A stretch of DNA of 64,000 bases. Origin: SHZI01 sp963802215 (GTDB taxonomy: Bacteria; Pseudomonadota; Gammaproteobacteria; Steroidobacterales; GCA-2729495). Made by a program: the position numbers and the translations under genes. Under the pieces are notes generated by a model. It worked only from the letters and a program-made list of their open reading frames with translations. It was not told the DNA's origin and did not search any database. Location of the stretch: assembly GCA_963802215.1 (NCBI GenBank), contig CAWDHQ010000001.1, positions 186,001 to 250,000 on the forward strand. Reading direction: 5' to 3'. Every line of letters starts with the position of its first letter. Positions within the stretch are counted from its first letter, which is position 1. Positions 52,133 through 61,017 of this stretch are shown in pieces.

Positions 52133-53726
52133 GGATGGTGTCCCGGGCCTCCGCATCCGGGAGCGGATCCGGATAGTCCCGGTTGCAATGCAGGCCCCGG
52201 CTTTCCTGGCGCGACTGGGCGCAGAGTATCGTCAGCTCCGCCACGAGCGCCAGATTACGCAGCTCGATCAGGTCGTTCGTCACGCGGAAGTTCCCGTAGA
52301 ACTCCGCGATTTCCTCGTGCAGAAGGTCCACGCGATGACGGGCGCGGGCCAGCCGCTTGTTGGTCCTGACGATGCCCACGTAGTCCCACATGAAGCGGCG
52401 TAGTTCCTCCCAGTTGTGGGACACGATCACGAGCTCGTCGGGGTCGGTCACCCGGCTCTCATCCCAGGGCACGAGGTTGGTGGCCGGCGGCGGCGCTGCG
52501 CCGATTTCAGCGACGATCCGCCTGCTGGCGGCCGCTCCGAACACCACGCACTCGAGCAGTGAGTTGCTCGCCAGCCGGTTGGCCCCGTGCAGCCCCGTCC
52601 AGGTGCATTCGCCGACCGCATAGAGGCCCGGAAGATCGGTCGCGGCGTCCAGGTCCGTCATGATCCCGCCGCAGCTGTAGTGCGCTGCCGGAACGACCGG
52701 AATCGGGTCCCGCGTGATGTCGATGCCGAATGTCCTGAGCCGCTGGGCGATGTTGGGGAAGTGCCCGAGGATCTCTGCCGCCGGCTTGTGGCTGATGTCC
52801 AGGTACACGCAGTCGAGGCCGCCGCGCTTCATCTCGGCGTCGATGGCCCGGGCAACGATGTCCCTGGGCGCGAGTTCGGCCCGGGGGTCGTGGGCATCCA
52901 TGAAGCGCCGGCCGTCGGGTAGCCGCAATACGCCACCTTCGCCACGCACCGCCTCCGAGATCAGTTCCGATTTTGCCAGCGGGTGGAACAGGCAGGTGGG
53001 GTGGAACTGGACGAACTCCATGTTGGCGACCCTGCAGCCGGCCCGCCAGGCCATGGCGATGCCGTCGCCGGTGGAGGTGTCGGGATTGGTGGTGTAGAGG
53101 TAGATCTTCGACGCGCCGCCCGTCGCCAGGACGACGGTCCGCGCAGCGATGGTCTCGATGCGTCCCGACGCCCTGTTCAGCGCATAGATCCCGACACACC
53201 GGTTGGGACCTGCGATCCGCTGCTTCCCGCTCGTGATCAGGTCGATGCCGATCCTGTCCTCGAGGAGCTGGATGCGGTTGTGCTCCGCCACGCGGGCCTC
53301 GAGGGCGGCGATGACGGCCTGGCCCGTGGCGTCAGCGGCGTGGACGACCCGGCGGCGGGAGTGCCCGCCTTCACGGGTCAGGTGGAGCGCGCCGCGGTGA
53401 TTGGGGCCGGCCGCGGTGAACCCGACACCCTGGCTCTGGAGCCAGCCGATCGCGTCGGGGGCCTGGTTGACGACGAACTCCACCGTGGACCGGCGGCAGA
53501 GCCCGGCGCCGGCCTCCAGCGTGTCGGCGGCATGGCGGGCCGGGGAGTCTTCCACGTCGATGGCGGCAGCGATCCCGCCCTGTGCCCAGGCGCTCGAGCT
53601 CTCGCTGGAGGGCTTCTTGCGCATGACACCCACAGAGAGTCCGGCGTCGGCGAGCCGGAGCGCCACGGAAAGGCCCCCGAGGCCGGCGCCAATGACCACG
53701 ACGTCGAAAGCAGCTGAAGGGGTCAC
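52098..53726 (-). CDS. nadB: L-aspartate oxidase
   Basis: 542 aa flavoprotein. 'VVVIGAGLGGLSVALRLA' binds FAD, 'SSSAWAQGGIAAA' and 'TREGGHSRRRVVHAADATG' are NadB-specific, and 'PAAHYSCGGIMTDLDAATDLPGLYAVGECTWTGLHGANRLASNSLLE' forms the active-site region. It oxidises aspartate to iminoaspartate, the substrate of NadA. It is 37 bp downstream of nadA and overlaps the 3' end of the hydroxyacid oxidase gene. Confidence 0.95.
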   Translation of the reverse strand: MTPSAAFDVVVIGAGLGGLSVALRLADAGLSVGVMRKKPSSESSSAWAQGGIAAAIDVEDSPARHAADTLEAGAGLCRRSTVEFVVNQAPDAIGWLQSQGVGFTAAGPNHRGALHLTREGGHSRRRVVHAADATGQAVIAALEARVAEHNRIQLLEDRIGIDLITSGKQRIAGPNRCVGIYALNRASGRIETIAARTVVLATGGASKIYLYTTNPDTSTGDGIAMAWRAGCRVANMEFVQFHPTCLFHPLAKSELISEAVRGEGGVLRLPDGRRFMDAHDPRAELAPRDIVARAIDAEMKRGGLDCVYLDISHKPAAEILGHFPNIAQRLRTFGIDITRDPIPVVPAAHYSCGGIMTDLDAATDLPGLYAVGECTWTGLHGANRLASNSLLECVVFGAAASRRIVAEIGAAPPPATNLVPWDESRVTDPDELVIVSHNWEELRRFMWDYVGIVRTNKRLARARHRVDLLHEEIAEFYGNFRVTNDLIELRNLALVAELTILCAQSRQESRGLHCNRDYPDPLPDAEARDTILTPGAAARRPA

Positions 53727-53763
53727 TGGAGTCCGGTGTGCCTGGGCAGACCCGCTGGCCCGG

Positions 53764-54789
53764 TCAGTCGCGGGCGGCGCCGCGACCTACCGCGAGCATG
53801 TTCTCGAGCGCCGCACGGGCGCGCCGCGCGACGTCGGCGGGAACGTCGATGGTCGGGGCCATGTCCTGGAGCGACTGCAGGATCTTGGGCAGGGTGATGC
53901 GCTGCATGTGGGGGCACAGGTTGCAGGGCTGGATGAACTCCACATCCGGGAATTCCACCGCGACGTTCCCCGCCATGGCGCACTCCGTGATCATCGCCAC
54001 CTGCCGGGGGTGCGCCTTGCCCACGTGATCGATCATGGCCGACGTGGATCCCACGAAGTCGGCTTCGGCGAGCACGTCCGGCGGGCACTCCGGGTGGGCC
54101 ATGACATGGATGCCCGGGTGCATGCCGCGGAAGTCCCGGAGCTCCGTGCCGGAGAACCGTTCATGCACCTCGCAGGCCCCCTCCCAGAGGATGAGCCGCA
54201 CGCCGGTCTTGCTGGCCACGTACCTGCCGAGGAACTTGTCGGGGATGAAGATCACCTCATCCACGCCCAGGGACTCGACGACCTGCACCGCGTTGGCAGA
54301 GGTGCAGCAGATGTCCGATTCTGCCTTCACGTCCGCAGACGTGTTCACGTAGGTGACGACGGGTGCGCCCGGGTGCTTACGGCGCAGCGCGCGCACATCG
54401 GCGGCGGTGATTGACGATGCGAGTGAGCAGCCGGCCTTCAGGTCAGGCAGCAGTACCGTCTTTTCCGGGCTCAGGATCTTGGCAGTCTCGGCCATGAAGT
54501 GGACGCCGCACATGACGATGGTCTCGGCTGGCGTGCGCGCGCCGAACTGGGCCAGTCCCAGCGAATCTCCGGAGTAATCCGCGACGCCGTGGAAGATCTC
54601 AGGCCGCATGTAGTTGTGGACCAGGATGATGGCCTTTCGCTCCCGCTTCAGGCGGTTGATTGCTGCGATGAGCGGCGCGTGGACGGGCCACTCCACGTCG
54701 GGGATCACGCGCCGCACCCGCTGGTACAGATCGCGGGTCTGCTGTTCAACCTCGGGCGTGAAGGCCAGTGCGTCGGTCGGAGGGTTCAT
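53764..54789 (-). CDS. nadA: quinolinate synthase
   Basis: 341 aa. 'ILVHNYMRPEIFHGVADYSGDSLGLAQ', 'VMCGVHFMAETAKILSPEKTVLLPDLKAGCSLA', 'ITECAMAGNVA' and 'PCNLCPHMQRITL' carry the three Cys ligands of the [4Fe-4S] cluster. It condenses iminoaspartate and dihydroxyacetone phosphate. ATG 54789 is preferred over a GTG 9 bp upstream. nadC is not in the window. Confidence 0.95.
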   Translation of the reverse strand: MNPPTDALAFTPEVEQQTRDLYQRVRRVIPDVEWPVHAPLIAAINRLKRERKAIILVHNYMRPEIFHGVADYSGDSLGLAQFGARTPAETIVMCGVHFMAETAKILSPEKTVLLPDLKAGCSLASSITAADVRALRRKHPGAPVVTYVNTSADVKAESDICCTSANAVQVVESLGVDEVIFIPDKFLGRYVASKTGVRLILWEGACEVHERFSGTELRDFRGMHPGIHVMAHPECPPDVLAEADFVGSTSAMIDHVGKAHPRQVAMITECAMAGNVAVEFPDVEFIQPCNLCPHMQRITLPKILQSLQDMAPTIDVPADVARRARAALENMLAVGRGAARD

Positions 54790-54820
54790 GCGTGGCACGG
54801 TTCGCGAATCAGGGTTGGGA

Positions 54821-54828
54821 AGTATAAG
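54821..54828. promoter_or_regulatory. overlapping divergent -10 elements between nadA and the EAL gene
   Basis: AGTATAAG reads TATACT on the minus strand (31 nt before the nadA ATG) and TATAAG on the plus strand (11 nt before the proposed GTG start of the EAL gene). TTCGCG at 54801 with a 16-bp spacer could be a weak plus-strand -35. Confidence 0.45.
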
Positions 54829-54839
54829 GCAGCCAGGCC

Positions 54840-57116
54840 GTGGGCTGGCCGGCCGCCATTTCTGGGAAGCCGGTCACGCTCGACGCGTGGCAAAACAACC
54901 AGACTTTCAGTGACTTAAAACCGCTGATCGAGAGAGCTTTCAAGGGCATGGACGCCGGGGCCGAAAAGCACCAGGTGCTGGGTGACTACGCGGCGCTGAT
55001 GCGGGCGCTCCTGCCGCAGGCCTGCGGCTTCCACTGCTACGGCAACAACGGCGCCAGCATCTGGAGCGAGGAGCCGGTGCCCGCCGTGCGCCTGACCCGC
55101 GAGTATCGCGCCGCACTGAAGAGCCTGCTGCCTGGCACCGGCGCCAGCGTGGCCCGGGTCGACATGGAGGCCGCGGTCGCCTACCTGATGACCCTGCGGA
55201 ACGAGAAGGGCGAGCCGCTCGGCGTCCTGTCCCTGCTGATGCCGGCCGCGGCCGCGACACTCACGGCTGACGAGTGCGCCGGACTTGTGCTGCCGGCCAC
55301 GCGCACGCTGGAACGTGAACTGAGCCTCCGCATCCGGCTGCTGGAAGGCTACCGCAAGCTCAGTGTGCAGGCCTCGGAGGAGCGCCTGCTGCACGAGGTC
55401 GAGCGGGCCGTGCAGGGACCCGCCGACTGGCACGCGATGCTGGAACGGATTCTCAGGTTGTGCCGGCACTACCTCGAGGTCGAATCCACCGCGCTGCTGA
55501 TTCCCGACAAGCAGATCGCCCTCGTGCACGGCGACCGCTTCTCCAGGGCCGAGCTCGAGATGCTGCTCGACCGGGGACCGGATCCGGCCGAATCGGGCAT
55601 CAGCGACCTGTACACGGTGCGGATCCGCGGCACGGATCGCACGGCGATCGGAATCCTGGCGCTCGCGGGCTGGAAGGGTCCCGAGTTCAGCCTTCGCCGC
55701 CGGTCCCGCGTCGGACGTTACCTGGCGACCCACATCGAGACCGTCCTCGAGCGGTCCTTTGATTCCCTGACCGGCCTGCCGGCCTGGCCCGTCTTCGAGA
55801 AGATACTGGCTGCTGCATTGGCCACCGGCAGCGGTGAACCGCCTGCCCTGATGTACCTGGACATCGACCGCCTGCACGTCGCCAACGACACCCTGGGCCG
55901 GGATGTGGGCGACAGGGTTCTCGCGAGCTTCGCGGCAATCCTGCGGGAGGAGCTGCGGGACCACACCGTCACCCGCATCGCCAGTGACCGGTTCGCTGCC
56001 ATCCTCGTGGACACGGACCTGGAGGAGGCCCGCAAGCTGGCCGAGTCCATTTCGGCCCGCTTCCGCCGCCTAGAGTTCAGCCAGGGAGACCTGAGTTTCG
56101 GAGGCTCCGTCAGCATCGGCATCAGCCGGGCGACGATGGATTCGTCGCTGCCGGTCGGTGGCGAGGGGTCCGTCGACGGCGGCGCCCTGGCCACGGCCCA
56201 GGTTGCCTGTTCCGCCGCCAAGGACCGGGGCCGCGGGCGCGTGGAGGTCTACGAGCCGGCCGACCTGTCCATCGTCCGGCGCTTTGACGACATCCAGCTC
56301 GTCGGCTACATCCGGAATGCCATTGACAGGGGTCGTCTGGCGCTGATGGGCCAGCCGATCGTGACCATCCGGCCCGAGGCCGGCGCCCCCGAACACCACT
56401 ATTTCGAGGTCCTGGTCCGGTTGCTCGACGAGGACGACCAGCACGTATCACCGTCCGAGTTCCTGTCCGCGGCCGAGCGCTACCAGATGATGGAGGAGCT
56501 GGATCGCTGGGTCGTCGCGAACACGCTGTCCCTGCTCGGCCAGTCCGCCGCCGCCCTGTCGAGTGCCGGGGCCCGGTTTGCCATCAATCTCTCGGGCCAG
56601 AGTCTCGGCAGCGAGCCCTTCCTCGGTTTCGTGCAGGAGCAGCTGGAGCGCAGCGGGGTGCCTCCCGAGATGGTCTGCTTCGAGATTACCGAGTCGGTGG
56701 CCGTGGCGAACCTGCAGCGCGCCCAGGCCTTCATGCACACGCTGCGACGATCCGGGTGCCGGTTCTCCCTCGATGACTTCGGCACGGGCCTGAGCTCCTT
56801 CGCCTACCTCAAGCTGTTCCCGGTCGACACGCTCAAGATCGACGGCAGCTTCATCCGGGACCTGACCACGAATGTGGTTTCCCAGTCCGTCGTGGCCGCC
56901 ATCTCCGAGGTGGCGCGCGTGATGCAGCTGGAGACCGTTGCGGAGTTCGTGGAGAACCAGGCCGCGCTCGAACTGCTGGGCAAGCTGGGGATCACCCGGG
57001 CCCAGGGCTACCTGCTGGGCGAGCCGGCATTGCTGTCCCACCGGATCGAGACGCTCGGCAACCGGTCATCCGGCAGCGGATCCGCGAACCTGCCCGCCAG
57101 GCGCCGGCAACGCTGA
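54840..57116 (+). CDS. EAL-domain c-di-GMP phosphodiesterase with degenerate GGDEF domain
   Basis: 758 aa. The N-terminal ~310 residues are a GAF-like sensory region with no TM helix. The GGDEF domain (about 315-465) has A-S-D-R-F (381-385) in place of GGDEF, so cyclase activity is unlikely. The EAL domain (about 485-740) keeps the key residues: E523 (as EVL rather than EAL), the Asn of 'INLSGQSL', 'EITES', 'DDFGTGLSS', 'LKIDGSFI' and 'ETVAEFVE'. It should hydrolyse c-di-GMP in the cytosol. The GTG start is uncertain; an ATG occurs about 36 codons in. Confidence 0.9.
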   Translation: MGWPAAISGKPVTLDAWQNNQTFSDLKPLIERAFKGMDAGAEKHQVLGDYAALMRALLPQACGFHCYGNNGASIWSEEPVPAVRLTREYRAALKSLLPGTGASVARVDMEAAVAYLMTLRNEKGEPLGVLSLLMPAAAATLTADECAGLVLPATRTLERELSLRIRLLEGYRKLSVQASEERLLHEVERAVQGPADWHAMLERILRLCRHYLEVESTALLIPDKQIALVHGDRFSRAELEMLLDRGPDPAESGISDLYTVRIRGTDRTAIGILALAGWKGPEFSLRRRSRVGRYLATHIETVLERSFDSLTGLPAWPVFEKILAAALATGSGEPPALMYLDIDRLHVANDTLGRDVGDRVLASFAAILREELRDHTVTRIASDRFAAILVDTDLEEARKLAESISARFRRLEFSQGDLSFGGSVSIGISRATMDSSLPVGGEGSVDGGALATAQVACSAAKDRGRGRVEVYEPADLSIVRRFDDIQLVGYIRNAIDRGRLALMGQPIVTIRPEAGAPEHHYFEVLVRLLDEDDQHVSPSEFLSAAERYQMMEELDRWVVANTLSLLGQSAAALSSAGARFAINLSGQSLGSEPFLGFVQEQLERSGVPPEMVCFEITESVAVANLQRAQAFMHTLRRSGCRFSLDDFGTGLSSFAYLKLFPVDTLKIDGSFIRDLTTNVVSQSVVAAISEVARVMQLETVAEFVENQAALELLGKLGITRAQGYLLGEPALLSHRIETLGNRSSGSGSANLPARRRQR

Positions 57117-57142
57117 GGCTGGCCAGGCCGGGAATCGCCGTG

Positions 57143-57148
57143 GATAAT
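57143..57148 (+). promoter_or_regulatory. candidate -10 (GATAAT) for the cytochrome c gene
   Basis: TGGATAATC lies 41 bp before ATG 57190, giving a leader of about 35 nt. It matches the TATAAT consensus at five of six positions. Confidence 0.35.
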
Positions 57149-57189
57149 CGGTGGCTGGACGGGCCATTCCGGTCACAGGTATCCGAGCC

Positions 57190-58002
57190 ATGCACCGCGG
57201 ACTGCTGATGCTCTTCACGGCAGGTGGCCTGCTCGTGGCCGGCGGCGCAAGCCTGGCGGCGCCGACGCGCGACCAGCTCGTGGCGGCGGACTACCAGAAG
57301 GGGCGGACGGCCTTCCTGCAACGCTGCAGCGCCTGCCACACGCTCGCCGAGGGCGGCAGCAACCTGGCGGGACCGAACCTCTGGGGCCTGATGGGGCGCA
57401 AGGCTGGCGCGAGCCCGGATTTCGCGGCATCCGAGGCGCTCAAGTCCGCCGGATTCGAGTGGGACGTGGCCCGGGTCTGGGAATTCCTGGCCGGCCCGGA
57501 GAAGCTTGTCCCCGGCACCCGGATGATGATTCCCGAGCCGGTTCCCGAGGCGGACCGGACGGCGCTCATGTCCTTCATGCTCCTGGAAACCGGCGCAGCC
57601 GACTGGCCCAGGCCCGCTTCCGCGACGGCCGTGACGACGATCGATCGGACGAAGCCGCTGTCCGAGCGTTACCCGAGCTTCTACAACCACCTCATGACCA
57701 ACACCACCCGGTACCGCATGGAAACGCCCGATGGTGAGGTGCGCTTCGACACCTACTTCAACACCGATGGTTCGGTATCTTCCGGCGAGAAGTCCATCCG
57801 GGGCTTCTGGAACACGGTGGAGCGCAAGGGCATGGAGTTCTTCTGCTACGCGCTGGACGGCATTCCCGGCAAGCCGTCCCAGCTGGTGGAGTGCTTTCCT
57901 ATCGCCGCCATGGCGATTCCCCGCTTCGCCGAACAGTTGTGGACCTCAAAGCCCGTCGAGGGCGTCACCCTGCACGGCGGGATCATGGCGGGCCGTCCCT
58001 GA
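57190..58002 (+). CDS. periplasmic class I cytochrome c with an extra C-terminal domain
   Basis: 270 aa. A signal peptide (about 1-23) precedes a cytochrome c2/c550-like domain (about 35-135) with heme motif C-S-A-C-H, 'LAGPNLWGLMGRKAG' and a likely Met ligand in 'VPGTRMMIPEP'. Residues 160-270 form a second region ('FYNHLMTNTTRYRMETPDGEVRFDTYFN', 'GKPSQLVECFP') that I do not recognise, with two Cys and many aromatic residues. The fusion hints at a substrate-binding or partner domain. It overlaps the convergent methyltransferase gene by 57 bp. Confidence 0.82.
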   Translation: MHRGLLMLFTAGGLLVAGGASLAAPTRDQLVAADYQKGRTAFLQRCSACHTLAEGGSNLAGPNLWGLMGRKAGASPDFAASEALKSAGFEWDVARVWEFLAGPEKLVPGTRMMIPEPVPEADRTALMSFMLLETGAADWPRPASATAVTTIDRTKPLSERYPSFYNHLMTNTTRYRMETPDGEVRFDTYFNTDGSVSSGEKSIRGFWNTVERKGMEFFCYALDGIPGKPSQLVECFPIAAMAIPRFAEQLWTSKPVEGVTLHGGIMAGRP

Positions 58003-58566
58003 CGCTTCGGGCAGTTCCACCGGCTCCGTGCCACGGACGGCCACGAGCCGCTGGCGCACGGCCGGCCGGGGGAAATGCTCGATGCCGTGCTCGTAGGCGA
58101 CCACCTGCAGCGCCGGAGTGAAGGCCGACAGCAGCTCGCCGGCAGCCAGCAGGAAGTCGGGATTGCGGGGGCGCCCGAACCGCTCGTTGCCCGCCGCGAA
58201 CGTCTCGATGATCAGCACGCCGCCCGGCATCAGCGTGCCCGGCAGCACCGGGAAGTGGGGCCGGTGCAGGTAGTTGGTGATCACGATGCCCGCGAAGCTG
58301 GCAGCCCCGAAGGGCCAGTCCCCCGCTTCCAGGTCCGTCTGGATGACCCGGAAGCCGGGCCGGCCTGCCAGGTCGGCCACGCCGGACGTGTCGATGTCCA
58401 CCGCCGTCACCGGGTGCCCGCGGCTGGCGAAATGGCGGGCGTGCCGTCCATCACCGCACGCCAGGTCGAGGACAGGGCCAGCTGCCGGGACGAGGGCGGC
58501 ATGGCGAACCACCCAGGCGGACGGCTGGGTTACCCGGGCGATCGGGGTGTCGAAGCTGCGCGCCAT
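57946..58566 (-). CDS. class I SAM-dependent methyltransferase
   Basis: 206 aa. SAM motif I is 'VLDLACGDGRHARHFA', followed by 'VTAVDID' (acidic residue binding the ribose) and 'PGGVLIIETFA'. It resembles TehB/UbiE-type small-molecule methyltransferases; the substrate is unknown. ATG 58566 is chosen because an upstream start at 58635 would place the start before the terminator of the preceding gene. The 3' end runs 57 bp into the cytochrome gene on the other strand. Confidence 0.85.
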   Translation of the reverse strand: MARSFDTPIARVTQPSAWVVRHAALVPAAGPVLDLACGDGRHARHFASRGHPVTAVDIDTSGVADLAGRPGFRVIQTDLEAGDWPFGAASFAGIVITNYLHRPHFPVLPGTLMPGGVLIIETFAAGNERFGRPRNPDFLLAAGELLSAFTPALQVVAYEHGIEHFPRPAVRQRLVAVRGTEPVELPEASGTARHDPAVQGDALDGL

Positions 58567-58593
58567 CCGTCCTTGTACCTGCACTTCCCGGTC

Positions 58594-58624
58594 AAAAAAA
58601 GGGCCCCGCCGTCCGGCGGGGCCC
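58594..58624 (-). terminator. intrinsic terminator of the GlyGly-CTERM-like gene
   Basis: On the minus strand GGGCCCCGCCG pairs with its complement across a 2-nt loop and is followed by TTTTTTT. It lies 27 bp after the stop at 58651. Confidence 0.88.
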
Positions 58625-58650
58625 TGGTCAGACACGTCTTCTGCCGGTGC

Positions 58651-60714
58651 TCAGGCCCGTCGACGGCGCCGGAGCAGCGGCAGCAGGCCGAGGAGGGACA
58701 GGCTCCAGGGGTCAACCGCACCGCCGCCGCCGGGCAGCCTCAGCTCGTTGCTGACCTCGTTGACGGTGATGTTGATGGTGCCGGTACCGGAGTCGCCGTT
58801 GCCGTCCGTGATGGTCACGACGCAGCTGTCGGTGCCGAAGAACTCCGCGTTGGGCGTGTAGGTCAGCGACGTCCCGGAGATCGCGCAGGTGCCGCTGGTG
58901 GCGGCGGTGCTGACCGCAAGGGTGTGCTGGGCCACGGAGCCGTTGCCCGGGGTGATGCCGAGGGCCAGTGCCGGGCTCGCGGTGTCCTGATCGGTCGTGA
59001 TGGCGCCGGCCGCGAGGGCGGGGGTCAGGTTGGCGATCGTCACGGCGATGGTGCCGCTGGCGGTGTCGCCGTTGATGTCAGTCAGGGTGTAACCGATGCT
59101 GGCGTTGCCCGCGAAGAACGTGGCGGCGGGTGTGAACCGGATCGTCGTGCCCGTGACCGTGGCGGTGCCTGCGGCCGGGTCCGGCGCGGTCGTGATGGTC
59201 ACGCCGTTCGGCACCGGCGCCAGCCCGTTGCCGGGGTCGAAGCCGGCGAGCGTCGTCACGTTGACCTGGCCGACCGTGGCGGCTCCGGGCGCGGCACCCT
59301 GCGTCGAGATGGTGATCGCGCCGTCCGGGGCCACCGGCGGGATGTCCGCGGCGACGGTGACGGTGATGGTGCCCGTGTCGGTGTTCACGCCGTCCGTGGT
59401 CTGGTAGACGATCGTCTGGGTACTGGCGGTCACGCCCGTGGCATCGTAGTTGAGAGTCTGGTCAGGGTTGACCGCAGCGACGCCCGCGCCCGGCGGCGTC
59501 ACGATCGACACCGTGATCGGACCCTCGAAGTTCACGCTGTTGGTCACCGTGTCCAGCGTGTTGGTCGGCGTATTCTCGATGACCGTGGCGGCGAAGTTTC
59601 GGGCATTAAAGGTCTGTTCCTCGCCGGTAAAGCTCAGGGAGCCGGCCTGCCAGGAGTTGTCGTAGCCCGGGGGCGGGGCGCCGGCGCCGATGATGTACTC
59701 CTGGGTCCAGTAGACGAAGGCCGACGTGATCTGCGCGGCGCCGTTCGTCGAAATCTTGATGACCAGGTTGTCGAAGCCGGGCGTCTCGCCCCCGTTCCAG
59801 ATCAGCTGGTTGGAGAGGCAGTCGGAGTCGTTGGCCTGCGTGTCGCTGCAGGAATAGCCGGTGAAGCTGCCGGTGGTGGTGGCGCCCACGTTGCCGGAGG
59901 GTGGATTGGCCGGCGGCGAGGGTACCGTGGTGGCGAAGGTGGGATCGCCGAGCAGGGTGCTACGCTCGATGCCGACGCCGCCGGCGGGGATCTCGTCCCA
60001 GAAAGCCACAGCCTTGTCGTTGCTGTCGAAGTTATCGAAGGCGCCGGACGAGTTCGAGGTGGGGTAGCAGTCTGCGGCGTCGGTGGCACTGCACAGCTGG
60101 GCGGGGAAGCCGCGGCTGCCGATGACGTAGTCGGCGCCGCCCTCGGCGTTCGCCACGGTGGCGGTGGCATTGACGGGGGTCAGTGCCATCACGTGGTTCA
60201 TCGTGGTCCAGCGCTCCACGGCCCGGGTGGAGGCGCCGGTGGCAACGTTCCGGGCCATGGCGCCGATCGTGAAATTGGCGCTGATCTGGTCGTCGGTGGG
60301 ATCCCCCGGGGTGTTGTTGTCGTTGATCGTCAGGGTGCCCGTGATGGGCGCAGCGAGCTTGCCGTCATCGCTTGCGGGGCTGAAGGTCCCGGTGACGGGG
60401 TCGAATCCGCCGGAGGTCGGGACGTAGTTGACCTGGTCCTTGATGCCGTCGGCTTCATAGTGGGCGCCGCTGAACTGGGGACCGATCCAGACGGGAACGC
60501 CGACGTCCGGCGGCTCCTTGAGCGGTCCCGGGCGGTTGCGTCCGTAGGTGCAGTCGGTGCCGCCGAACAGCAGGGTGATCTGGGTGCAGCTCTGCTCGTT
60601 CTCGCTGAATGCCCCGCTGATGTCGTAGACGGTGTCGACCGCTTCACCATTGGCCAGCCCCGACACGCCCAGTGACCCCGCGGCGACGATGCCGGCGGCT
60701 ACAAACTTCCTCAT
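58651..60714 (-). CDS. exported Ig-like-repeat protein with a GlyGly-CTERM-like sorting signal
   Basis: 687 aa. A signal peptide (about 1-25) is followed by a beta-rich N-terminal region of about 400 residues that I cannot assign. Three cadherin/Ig-like (Big-type) repeats follow, each ending like 'DINGDTASGTIAVTI' or 'DGNGDSGTGTINITV'. The C-terminus PGGGGAVDPWSLSLLGLLPL plus RRRRR is a Gly-rich motif, short TM and Arg cluster, as in rhombosortase substrates. It probably ends on the cell surface or is released. A good ribosome site (GGAGGA) precedes the ATG. Confidence 0.82.
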   Translation of the reverse strand: MRKFVAAGIVAAGSLGVSGLANGEAVDTVYDISGAFSENEQSCTQITLLFGGTDCTYGRNRPGPLKEPPDVGVPVWIGPQFSGAHYEADGIKDQVNYVPTSGGFDPVTGTFSPASDDGKLAAPITGTLTINDNNTPGDPTDDQISANFTIGAMARNVATGASTRAVERWTTMNHVMALTPVNATATVANAEGGADYVIGSRGFPAQLCSATDAADCYPTSNSSGAFDNFDSNDKAVAFWDEIPAGGVGIERSTLLGDPTFATTVPSPPANPPSGNVGATTTGSFTGYSCSDTQANDSDCLSNQLIWNGGETPGFDNLVIKISTNGAAQITSAFVYWTQEYIIGAGAPPPGYDNSWQAGSLSFTGEEQTFNARNFAATVIENTPTNTLDTVTNSVNFEGPITVSIVTPPGAGVAAVNPDQTLNYDATGVTASTQTIVYQTTDGVNTDTGTITVTVAADIPPVAPDGAITISTQGAAPGAATVGQVNVTTLAGFDPGNGLAPVPNGVTITTAPDPAAGTATVTGTTIRFTPAATFFAGNASIGYTLTDINGDTASGTIAVTIANLTPALAAGAITTDQDTASPALALGITPGNGSVAQHTLAVSTAATSGTCAISGTSLTYTPNAEFFGTDSCVVTITDGNGDSGTGTINITVNEVSNELRLPGGGGAVDPWSLSLLGLLPLLRRRRRA

Positions 60715-61017
60715 TGCGACGATCCTCCAAAAAAAACGGGCGTCCCGGCCTGGCGAGAGGAGCGGGACAGTGCGGTAGCCAAAAAAGTGGCCTGGCTTTG
60801 CCTTCTTTCACCGGAGCAATTTCCCCCGAACCGGTGCCCGCTCCCTTCGTGGCCGGTGTACCGGCTGCCGGGGAATCGATGGGCACGGCGCGAAGGGCAG
60901 ACCCGGGGCCAGAAACCTCCCCCCAGAGGGCGGCGGGCATGCCTTATTGGTAGCGCGGTTACGCTACCGCGTCCCGGGTGTGGAGGCAAGGCAGACGCCG
61001 GTGCGTCCGCGTGTCAG
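60715..61017 (-). promoter_or_regulatory. 303-bp leader region with hairpins and two T-runs before the GlyGly-CTERM-like gene
   Basis: Read on the minus strand there is first an inverted repeat GGTAGCG/CGCTACC (60949-60968), then a short GGC-AAA-GCC hairpin followed by TTTTTT (60786-60781). GTCCCG...CGGGAC (60768-60742) comes next, and then CGGG-ACG-CCCG directly followed by TTTTTTTT (60736-60729) and the GGAGGA ribosome site. The last two structures share bases and are mutually exclusive, as in attenuators. I see no protein-coding gene in this stretch. Confidence 0.4.

Noticed and set aside
60781..60830. GGCAAAGCC with flanking GAAA suggesting a GEMM-type c-di-GMP riboswitch
   Set aside because: The rest of the GEMM consensus (CACGCACAGGGCAAACC-like half and GACGCAAAGCC) is missing; only a short resemblance remains.
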